This document shows positions 1 to 4,858 of a stretch of 8,411 nt of DNA, in pieces (position 1 is the stretch's first letter; the number at the start of each line of letters is the position of its first letter). Below the pieces are notes generated by a model that saw only the letters and a list, made by a program, of their open reading frames with translations, had not been told where the DNA came from and searched no databases. A program made the position numbers and the translations under genes. The DNA lies in assembly GCA_013151975.1 (NCBI GenBank), contig JAADHG010000002.1:1-8411 (forward strand). The letters run 5' to 3'. The stretch is from Chlorobiota bacterium. GTDB taxonomy: Bacteria; Bacteroidota; Bacteroidia; Flavobacteriales; Flavobacteriaceae.

Positions 1-143
1 CGAAGCGTTACCCCCGCCCGTAAGGGACTTACACCCTCTGGAAATATTTCATACCCGTTTTATATTAATTGCAATGAAAAATTTGTATTTTTAGAATTTA
101 TTCTAACCTTCCGAGTGGGTGCATCAGCTCATGCTGGGCACAC
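1..143 (-). ncRNA. Group II intron, 5' end (partial, runs off the left edge)
   Basis: Read on the minus strand, the element opens with GTGTGCCCAGCATGAG at 143, matching the GUGYG 5' end and first domain I helix of bacterial group II introns; the class IIC intron of Oceanobacillus iheyensis starts almost identically from memory. About 100 nt later comes GGGTGTAAGTCCC (plus-strand 26-38), corresponding to the GGGUGaaAGUCCC hairpin of domain I, then GGGGGTAACGC before the window ends. A small hairpin (TTAGAAT...ATTCTAA) lies between them, making this part of domain I longer than in the minimal class C introns. The reverse transcriptase/maturase ORF, domains V-VI and the 3' junction should lie beyond base 1. 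The intron is a self-splicing ribozyme and retroelement. Its upstream exon ends ...TACATTGT. Intron identity is well supported; subclass is not. Confidence 0.82.
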
Positions 144-269
144 ACAATGTATAAAAATAATAGCCGAAATAGTAGTAAACTTATTGGTTGTAGTCCGCTT
201 CAACTTCATTGTAAATTGAAAGATTTAAGTTCCAAAGTCGGCTACTATTCTTATACTCACCGTTCTGCG
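144..269 (-). repeat. attC-like recombination hairpin, interrupted by the group II intron
   Basis: On the minus strand the order is: CGCAGAAC box (269-262), GGTGA, a 19-nt arm (256-238), about 70 nt of loop, the matching 19-nt arm (167-149), ATTGT, then the intron. The arms GTATAAGAATAGTAGCCGA and TCGGCTATTATTTTTATAC pair along all 19 positions, with only two G.U pairs. This is the layout of an integron attC: R'' box ending in AAC, unequal short spacers, a long imperfect stem with variable loop, and an R' box beginning GTT. Here the R' box would be split as GT|T by the intron. Total length (about 126 nt plus the missing box) lies within the usual attC range. The boxes match the RYYYAAC / GTTRRRY consensus only at the AAC/GTT core. 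A different palindromic mobile repeat remains possible. Confidence 0.6.
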
Positions 270-270
270 T

Positions 271-304
271 TCGTTATTCATTATCATTCATTATCATTCA
301 TTAC
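271..304. repeat. 10-bp tandem repeat at the 3' end of the Fic gene
   Basis: TTATCATTCA occurs twice exactly in tandem (281-290, 291-300), with a partial copy before it (GTTATTCA, 273-280) and a trace after (TTA, 301-303). It covers the last codons and stop of the Fic gene; on the minus strand the final residues MNDNE and the TGA are read from it. Because the unit is 10 bp, gain or loss of a copy would change the reading frame of the extreme C-terminus only. Confidence 0.8.
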
Positions 305-1357
305 ATAAACAGTTCCTTTACCTTTTCCTATGGTCTTTATCACTTTTTCTCGTTTCATATATTGCAAGTCTTTTTTTATTGTATTTATGTTTATTTTTTT
401 AAACCTTTTTGCAATGTCTGATATTTTTAGAGGTTGATTTTTCTTTAAATATTCTTTTAGTTCTTTCTGCCTTTCATTTAAGTATCCGCCTTTTGTTTTA
501 AATACATCATATTTAGCATCAAGTTTTTGTGTTAATTCATTCAATTTATCAAGAAAGAATAAAGTCCATTTTGAAATGTTTTCATTTTCTTTATTCCTGT
601 TTTTTTGCCCTTCCATTAAATCTTGATAATACTCTTTTTTCGATTTTTCAATCAAATTTTCAAATGATACATATTGAATAAATAAATATTCGTTTTGCAG
701 AAGCAGTAATGTTGTTAATAATCTTGATAATCTGCCATTTCCGTCTTGAAATGGGTGGATAGACAAAAACTCATAAACAAAATGAGAAATAACGATTAAC
801 GGGTGAATCTCTTTTTTATCAAATTGCTCATTTGTCCAATTAATTAAGTAATTCATTTCACTTTCGACAAGATGGACATCAGTAGTGTTAAAAATAACTT
901 TTTGTATTCCTCCCGGGTAGTTTGCCACGACTTTGTTAGATAATGACTTATATTGTCCTCTGTGTCGGGTGTCTTTATCGCTGTGCCTTAATAAGTTCTG
1001 ATGTAATTGCTTGATGTAATTTTCTGTTAGTCGTATATTATCGAAGTTTTCATAAATTATTTCCAATGTGTCATAATAACCGATTACTTCCTGTTCGTCT
1101 CGTGTTTTTAATTCGGTTATTTTTACATTAGCAAGCAATTCTTCAATTTCTTTATCAGTTAATGTTCCTCCTTCAATTCTTGTTGATGAACCAATACTTT
1201 CAATAGTTGCAATTCTTCGTAGTTCTTTCAGATATATATTTTCCTGTCGTTCAATTATATTCCACTTGCCTTTATACAAATCAATCTTTGCAACCAGATT
1301 AAGTACTTTTTGATTGGTTAGAAAATCAAAATTTAATTTATTTAAATATTTATCCAT
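284..1357 (-). CDS. Fic-family protein adenylyltransferase with C-terminal winged helix
   Basis: Fic proteins transfer AMP, or sometimes another phosphate-containing group, from a nucleotide to a hydroxyl side chain of a target protein in the cytoplasm. The full Fic motif HPFQDGNGRLSR lies at residues 201-212, with catalytic H201 and the phosphate-binding DGNGR loop. Near the N-terminus, SSTRIEGG (57-64) fits the inhibitory-helix motif (S/T)xxxE(G/N), with E62 as the predicted inhibitory glutamate. That places it among Fic proteins that carry their own inhibitor and need no separate antitoxin; none is seen. Residues about 293-353 form a helix-turn-helix-like winged domain, as in many 350-380 aa Fic proteins, suggesting DNA binding and autoregulation. 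The ATG at 1357 follows a good promoter by about 20 nt. The gene stands alone between cassette-like boundary boxes. Target protein unknown. Confidence 0.93.
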   Translation of the reverse strand: MDKYLNKLNFDFLTNQKVLNLVAKIDLYKGKWNIIERQENIYLKELRRIATIESIGSSTRIEGGTLTDKEIEELLANVKITELKTRDEQEVIGYYDTLEIIYENFDNIRLTENYIKQLHQNLLRHSDKDTRHRGQYKSLSNKVVANYPGGIQKVIFNTTDVHLVESEMNYLINWTNEQFDKKEIHPLIVISHFVYEFLSIHPFQDGNGRLSRLLTTLLLLQNEYLFIQYVSFENLIEKSKKEYYQDLMEGQKNRNKENENISKWTLFFLDKLNELTQKLDAKYDVFKTKGGYLNERQKELKEYLKKNQPLKISDIAKRFKKININTIKKDLQYMKREKVIKTIGKGKGTVYVMNDNE

Positions 1358-1440
1358 AACATATCCGTATTTTATCTGAATACAAAAATATATTGCTTTT
1401 ATAAATTATCCAAATATTATCTGTATTTTATTCGTATTTA
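1352..1440. repeat. Phased 11-bp direct repeats upstream of the Fic gene (candidate operator)
   Basis: On the plus strand five related 11-mers occur: ATCCGTATTTT (1363-1373), ATCTGAATACA (1374-1384), ATCCAAATATT (1408-1418), ATCTGTATTTT (1419-1429) and ATTCGTATTTA (1430-1440). The start-codon region (ATCCATAACAT, 1352-1362) forms a weaker sixth unit in the same register. The two blocks are offset by 34 nt, about three units, so all copies fall on nearly the same face of the helix if bound as a ladder. They bracket the predicted promoter. The Fic protein's own winged-helix domain is the obvious candidate ligand; this is inference. Confidence 0.65.
1377..1414 (-). promoter_or_regulatory. Bacteroidota-type promoter of the Fic gene
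   Basis: On the minus strand TTTG (1414-1411) is followed after 20 nt by TATTTTTG (1390-1383). This matches the Bacteroidota sigma-ABfr promoter form, TTTG at -33 and TAnnTTTG at -7. The expected transcription start is near 1377, leaving a leader of about 20 nt before the ATG at 1357. Two units of the 11-bp repeat overlap the -33 box and the region just after the -7 box, so a protein bound there would block RNA polymerase. Confidence 0.6.
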
Positions 1441-1444
1441 ATGA

Positions 1445-1456
1445 CGCAGAACAAGG
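1445..1456 (-). other. Cassette boundary box (R'-like half of a second attC)
   Basis: The minus strand reads CCTTGTTCTGCG. Its GTTCTGCG is the exact complement of the CGCAGAAC box on the far side of the Fic gene (262-269 on the plus strand), and TTGTT matches the sequence after which the group II intron is inserted at the other site. The pair would define a cassette of about 1.3 kb holding only fic, its promoter and its attC. I could not find the partner arm of a long stem for this second site; a weak 6-bp hairpin (GTAATG 1464-1469 with CATTAC 1507-1512) is all that is visible, so its other half may be lost or diverged. Confidence 0.45.
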
Positions 1457-1626
1457 TGTAAATGTAATGCGGGGTGCAGCAGGTAAATTAAACAGTTATG
1501 CCACTACATTACGAGTAAGTAGCTGCGGTACTTTACCCCTACCCTCAGCCGGGTGGCAGGCAGAAATATTCACTAAGCCCCCTGTTTATGGTTAATAGAA
1601 CTTTTTTTGTAACTTAATAGGCAGCA

Positions 1627-1648
1627 ATAAACGTGTACAAACGTTTAT
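1627..1648. repeat. Perfect palindrome with 6-bp spacer, Xer/Cre-site geometry
   Basis: ATAAACGT and its exact complement ACGTTTAT flank the 6-bp spacer GTACAA. Extending each arm to 11 bp keeps 8 of 11 positions symmetric. Two inverted arms around a 6-8 bp spacer is the usual form of a tyrosine-recombinase core site, and a tyrosine recombinase gene begins about 175 bp downstream. It could equally be an operator for a dimeric regulator. No second copy was seen on the right side of the element. Confidence 0.4.
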
Positions 1649-1733
1649 AATTGGATATAAGTCTAAAAAACAGACATCTAAATCGATCTCATAAAAAAAA
1701 CAGGGTTGAATATATAAACAAGTTGAACGAAAC

Positions 1734-1745
1734 CGCCTATCGGCG
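1734..1745. repeat. Short GC-rich hairpin upstream of the recombinase gene (possible left-end signal)
   Basis: CGCC-TATC-GGCG stands out in AT-rich DNA and is preceded by TTGAAC at 1723-1728. A hairpin of the same size and mirrored stem, GGCG-GCAT-CGCC, occurs at 3990-4001 on the other side of the gene pair. IS91-type elements have short hairpins near their ends (terIS and oriIS), so these two are the best candidates for sub-terminal signals. Confidence 0.3.
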
Positions 1746-1797
1746 ATAACCTTTTTAAACATTTCCCCGTTCTATCTATTACACTAAAATATACAAA

Positions 1798-1826
1798 ATG
1801 AAAAAAAAACATTACGTGAGCAGATG
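1798..1826 (+). other. Upstream ATG plus A9 run, one base out of frame with the recombinase
   Basis: An ATG at 1798-1800 is followed by nine A residues and then CATTACGTGAGCAG before the in-frame ATG at 1824. With ten A the reading would be MKKKTLREQMLQEM, joining the recombinase frame with a normal-looking N-terminal helix. With nine, the upstream ATG runs to a stop after 23 codons. The recombinase frame itself is open back to a TAA at 1785-1787 but has no ATG, GTG or TTG before 1824. Either one A was lost, or RNA polymerase slippage on the A9 run supplies the longer product. Confidence 0.45.
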
Positions 1827-2636
1827 CTCCAGGAGATGCGTATCCGCAATTACAGTGAACGTACCGTAGTAAGCTACATTACTGCTATCTCTAATTTGTC
1901 GAAGTACTACAAAACTCCACCTGACAAAATCAGCAGGGGACAGGTAAAATCTTTTGCGTACCATTTAATCCATTCCAAACAGGTTTCTATTTCTTCTATT
2001 AATCAATTAATCAGTGCCTGGAAAATTTTCCAGGTTGATGTGCTGGGCAATACATGGGAAGGTTTTCGTTTAAAACGTCCGAGGAGGGAAAAGAAAATCC
2101 CGCAGGTATTGTCTCAGCAAGAAGCTTTGCTATTGATTAATGCCCCAAAGAACATGAAGCACAGGATGCTCCTTACACTTGCATATTCCACCGGTTTGCG
2201 CAGGGCAGAGATACTGAACTTAACACTTAAAGATATTGATTCATCAAGAAGTGTAATACAGGTAATAAAAGGCAAAGGCAACAAATCGCGCGAGGTACCT
2301 GCCCCGGGGGCATTAATCGAAAAGTTGCGGCAATATTACAAAAGTTACCACCCTAAAACTTACCTTTTCGAAGGTTATAAACCGGGCAAGCCTTATTCTG
2401 CAACAAGCATTGGTAAGATTGTTAAAACCGCAGCTATTAAAGCAGGCATTAAAAAGGATGTGTACCCACACATATTGCGTCACTCATTTGCAACCCATAT
2501 GCTTGAAAAAGGTGTAAACCTAAAACGCCTGCAATTAATGCTTGGGCACAATGCCATGAAAACCACTTCTATATACCTCCACCTGGCAAACTTCAATGCA
2601 GGTGATTTACCAAATTTGCTCTCACCAGAAAATTAA
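1824..2636 (+). CDS. Tyrosine recombinase of the IS91 element (XerC/D-like)
   Basis: This is a site-specific tyrosine recombinase of 270 aa, close to the 290-300 aa of XerC/XerD. An N-terminal SAM-like core-binding domain (about 1-75) is followed by the catalytic domain (about 95-265). All catalytic residues are visible: R126 in TGLRRAEIL, K151 in KGKGNKSREVP, H216 and R219 in HILRHSFATH, H242 in LGH and nucleophile Y251 in SIYLH. It should cut and rejoin DNA through a 3'-phosphotyrosine. The gene lies 6 nt before the HUH transposase in the same direction, so the two are probably co-transcribed and serve one element, perhaps to resolve circular or multimeric intermediates (inference). The start at 1824 is the only in-frame one, but the protein then lacks about 10 residues that an upstream ATG would add after a frameshift in an A run. 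Confidence 0.93.
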   Translation: MLQEMRIRNYSERTVVSYITAISNLSKYYKTPPDKISRGQVKSFAYHLIHSKQVSISSINQLISAWKIFQVDVLGNTWEGFRLKRPRREKKIPQVLSQQEALLLINAPKNMKHRMLLTLAYSTGLRRAEILNLTLKDIDSSRSVIQVIKGKGNKSREVPAPGALIEKLRQYYKSYHPKTYLFEGYKPGKPYSATSIGKIVKTAAIKAGIKKDVYPHILRHSFATHMLEKGVNLKRLQLMLGHNAMKTTSIYLHLANFNAGDLPNLLSPEN

Positions 2637-2642
2637 GTAACA

Positions 2643-3800
2643 ATGGGGGCATCAATTAATAAAAGGCAAAAAACAGGGGTTGCCGGTGTATTCAACGTTT
2701 GCATGGAACAAATTGTGGGGCAACAGAACTTATGCCATACCCAACTCCGGGCATTAGGCGATATTGCTACTTGCAGGACTGTCGGTATGGGCGGGCATAT
2801 TAACACATGTAACCATTGCGGGTTTAAACAGCAGGCATACAACTCGTGCCACAACAGGCATTGCCCCAAATGCCAGTTCTTAAAACAAGAGCAATGGGTA
2901 GATAAACTCAAAGGCAGGTTAATCCCCGGGAAGTATTTCCATATCGTATTTTCAATCCCACACCTTCTCAACCCATTGTTCTATATCAACCAGGAAGTAT
3001 GCTATAAACTTCTTTTTGATGCTGCATCAGGGGCATTAAGAAATGCGGGGAGGAACCCCAACTTCCTTGGCGCAGAAACGGGGGCGGTTGCCGTTTTGCA
3101 TACCTGGGGGCAAACTCTTTCGTACCACCCACACATCCATATGCTGGCCCCGGCCGGTGGGCTGCCTGAAGATGGCATTGAATGGATCAGTGCCCCTAAA
3201 AAGTTTTTTGTGCCCGTAAAGGCTCTTTCTAAAATGTTCCGCGGAATACTTATTCGCTTATTAAAAAAACAATTGGTTGAAAACAAATTAAAACTGCCCG
3301 GTGGGTTTCCAGGGTTTTCAATTTTAAAAGAGAAACTTTATGAAAAAAACTGGAATGTGTATGCTAAAAAAGCATTGGGGGGGGTAAATAGTGTACTGGC
3401 CTACCTTGGCAGGTACACCCATAGGGTAGCTATCTCGAACAGCAGGTTGGTAAATATTGAAAATAATGAAGTCACTTTCAGGTACAAAAATTACAGGAAA
3501 AGGGGGAAACAGGAAATAACCACAATTAGCTGTGTGGAATTTACACGCAGGTTTATGATGCATGTGCTGCCAAAAGGGTTCTACAAAATCAGGTATTACG
3601 GGATACTTGCAACGGCAAACATTAAAACAAAACGGCAGCAGGCAATTGCTTTGATAGGTAAAGCAATTTGGCTCCCTGTACTGGAAGGGCTAACAATATA
3701 TGAAGTTTATAGGGCACTTAGGGGTACTGACCCCGCACGCTGCCCTAAATGCAAACAAGGGATGATGGTAAAAACAGGGATTACAACCCCACCGGGGTGA
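2643..3800 (+). CDS. IS91-family transposase (Y2 HUH endonuclease)
   Basis: This 385-aa protein has the two-part architecture of IS91 transposases. An N-terminal zinc-binding region has C56 and C59 (CNHCG) and C69, C74 and C77 (CHNRHCPKC). It is followed by the HUH nuclease: the metal-binding HPHIH at residues 162-166, and two candidate nucleophile tyrosines Y254 and Y258 in YLGRY, the YxxxY spacing of IS91. A C-terminal CPKC pair (367-370) may hold another zinc. The enzyme nicks one strand at oriIS, becomes covalently attached to the 5' end and drives rolling-circle-type transfer to a target. The ATG lies 6 nt after the recombinase stop with no separate promoter, implying a shared transcript. 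A GC hairpin overlaps the stop codon. No frameshift or missing catalytic residue is seen, so the enzyme may be active. Confidence 0.95.
   Translation: MGASINKRQKTGVAGVFNVCMEQIVGQQNLCHTQLRALGDIATCRTVGMGGHINTCNHCGFKQQAYNSCHNRHCPKCQFLKQEQWVDKLKGRLIPGKYFHIVFSIPHLLNPLFYINQEVCYKLLFDAASGALRNAGRNPNFLGAETGAVAVLHTWGQTLSYHPHIHMLAPAGGLPEDGIEWISAPKKFFVPVKALSKMFRGILIRLLKKQLVENKLKLPGGFPGFSILKEKLYEKNWNVYAKKALGGVNSVLAYLGRYTHRVAISNSRLVNIENNEVTFRYKNYRKRGKQEITTISCVEFTRRFMMHVLPKGFYKIRYYGILATANIKTKRQQAIALIGKAIWLPVLEGLTIYEVYRALRGTDPARCPKCKQGMMVKTGITTPPG
3786..3798. repeat. GC-rich hairpin at the end of the transposase gene
   Basis: ACCCC-ACC-GGGGT forms a 5-bp stem with a 3-nt loop ending two bases before the end of the stop codon. 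There is no T run after it, so it is not a standard intrinsic terminator. It could slow polymerase, or belong to the replication-origin region that IS91 elements carry 3' of the transposase. Confidence 0.35.
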
Positions 3801-4060
3801 TCAATAATACAAAAGCGTTCTTTCAATTTTAAACAAAACCCAACCGTTACAAAAATGGAGCAGGGGGAATATGCCCAATACTGAAATGATATTTTGAAAA
3901 ATAGAATGGAGAACAACAAAAGACGGAATAAAAACAAACAAAAAATGAACAAAACCAAGAACACAGGATATAAAAAGCACATAGCATCCGGCGGCATCGC
4001 CCAACTATATTTTATCCATCATTTTTAATTAGAATAAATCTACATTCAATATTATGGTAA
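3801..4060. other. Non-coding 3' region of the IS91 element (oriIS expected here)
   Basis: About 260 bp, strongly A-rich on the plus strand and without a supportable gene. It contains GGCG-GCAT-CGCC (3990-4001), a hairpin followed by CAAC and T-rich DNA, the best candidate for the sub-terminal oriIS hairpin. Long minus-strand open frames here encode low-complexity Phe/Leu/Ile-rich peptides, as expected from A-rich DNA read backwards. The change from IS to methyltransferase DNA should fall between about 4001 and 4060. Confidence 0.45.
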
Positions 4061-4858
4061 ATATCACCTCTTTGTTGTAATTTGCAGAAACGATGGATAA
4101 AATACTATTACGTTAATAACACAAAGTTAATTATTGAAAGAGGAAGGGCTACTGCTGAGCTTCAACTATATGTTGGGCTAAGTGAATTTAATGACATGGG
4201 ATTTACACTACACTTTTTGCGTGAATCAGATACATTTGTTGACATTGGCGCAAATATTGGAGTTTATACTATTTTGGCATCCGGAGTATGTAAATCACAT
4301 ACAATCTCTTTTGAACCAATACCTTCAACATGTAATATTTTACGTGATAATATTATGCTAAACAGATTGGCTCAAAATGTTGAAATCTACAATTGCGGAA
4401 TAGGTGAAGAAGAATCAGTCCTTTCCTTCTCAAAAGATCTTGACTCAATCAATCATGTGGTTATTGATAAGGAAGAGATTGAAACTATTGATATTAAAGT
4501 TAAGCCTCTGGATGAAATGTTGGTAGCAGAAAATCCTTCATTAATGAAAATTGATGTTGAGGGATTCGAAACCCCTGTTATTAAAGGTGCAAAAAAAGTT
4601 TTAAGAAAAGAATCGTTAAAAGCTATAATAATTGAGTTAAATGGTTCCTCAAGCAGATATGGTTTTGATGAAACCGTTGTTCATCAAACGTTAATTGATT
4701 ATGGGTTCAGACTATATTCCTATAATCTATTTATCCGTGATTTAAAAGAAATTGAAATATATGGAAGCCATAATACAATTTAAGTCAGATATAAAGACAT
4801 TGTAAAAGAAAAGTTAAAGAAAGCGAAAAAATTCAACGTTTTAAATTTTTCTATTTAA
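4061..4858 (+). pseudogene. FkbM-family methyltransferase, probably decayed (no good start, in-frame stop)
   Basis: FkbM-type enzymes are SAM-dependent O-methyltransferases, often acting on sugars or polyketides; here a glycan is the likely substrate. In the main frame, read from a TTG at 4082, VDIGANIGVYT (53-63) is the SAM-binding motif I and MKIDVEGFE (155-163) is the family's second signature. Upstream, WIKYYYVNNTKLIIERG and YVGLSEF match the usual lead-in, yet there is no ATG. The frame is closed by TAA at 4058-4060, so the normal N-terminus is missing, probably lost at the IS91 junction. At the 3' end the frame stops at TAA 4781-4783. The same frame then continues VRYKDIVKEKLKKAKKF... 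to a second TAA at 4856-4858, resembling the NTI-Y-VRD...K..F tail of the family; one Tyr codon turned into TAA explains it. The shorter product might still fold. It converges on the flippase gene. Confidence 0.72.

Larger units (their letters stand above)
1457..1823. other. Non-coding region between the Fic cassette and the recombinase gene
   Basis: No gene is supported here. The stretch 1464-1590 is comparatively GC-rich and contains two small hairpins: GTAATG/CATTAC (1464-1512) and CTACCC/GGGTGG around TCAGCC (1539-1556). From about 1590 it becomes AT-rich and contains the 22-bp palindrome at 1627-1648, a short GTCT/AGAC hairpin (1661-1675) and the CGCC-TATC-GGCG hairpin (1734-1745). The left end of the IS91 element must lie in this stretch, but no diagnostic terminal sequence is visible. 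Confidence 0.6.
1700..4020 (+). mobile_element. IS91-family insertion element with tyrosine recombinase (ends approximate)
   Basis: The element is defined by two tightly linked genes: a tyrosine recombinase and a Y2 HUH transposase separated by 6 nt. IS91-like elements move by a rolling-circle-type mechanism from oriIS (3' of the transposase) to terIS. They make no target duplication and have no long terminal repeats, so their ends are hard to see. I set the limits loosely just outside the mirrored hairpins at 1734-1745 and 3990-4001. The usual IS91 target words (GTTC or CTTG next to oriIS) are not found directly after 4001, so the exact right end, or the target preference of this branch, is unresolved. 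Both genes look intact. Confidence 0.7.

Noticed and set aside
1..143. Reading the left edge as a riboswitch or other structured leader
   Set aside because: The combination of GTGTGCCCAGCATGAG and GGGTGTAAGTCCC at the expected order and spacing is specific to group II intron domain I, and it faces away from any visible gene start.
1449..1455. GAACAAG read as IS91 target words (GAAC, CAAG) marking the left edge of the element
   Set aside because: With the transposase on the plus strand, the conserved target should lie to the right of oriIS as GTTC/CTTG. These bases also belong to the cassette box, and four-base words are common by chance.
1460..1600. A complete second attC hairpin upstream of the Fic gene
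   Set aside because: Only the R'-like box is convincing. Complementary pieces (GCTGC, CATTAC) occur in the wrong order, so no long continuous stem can be drawn.
2633..3563. Minus-strand open frames opposite the transposase (2633-2971, 3002-3286, 3324-3563)
   Set aside because: They lie antisense to a clear transposase with intact motifs, have Cys/Pro/Trp-rich compositions without recognisable domains, and are shadows of the real coding strand.
3707..4004. Two overlapping minus-strand frames encoding hydrophobic Phe/Leu/Ile-rich peptides
   Set aside because: They arise from A-rich plus-strand DNA read in reverse, overlap each other in different frames, and show no family features; membrane-protein appearance is an artefact of composition.
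4825..4851. GAAAAAATT...AATTTTTC as a bidirectional terminator between the convergent genes
   Set aside because: The stem is purely A/T apart from its outer pair, has a bulge, and part of it is explained by coding sequence of both frames; too weak to call.
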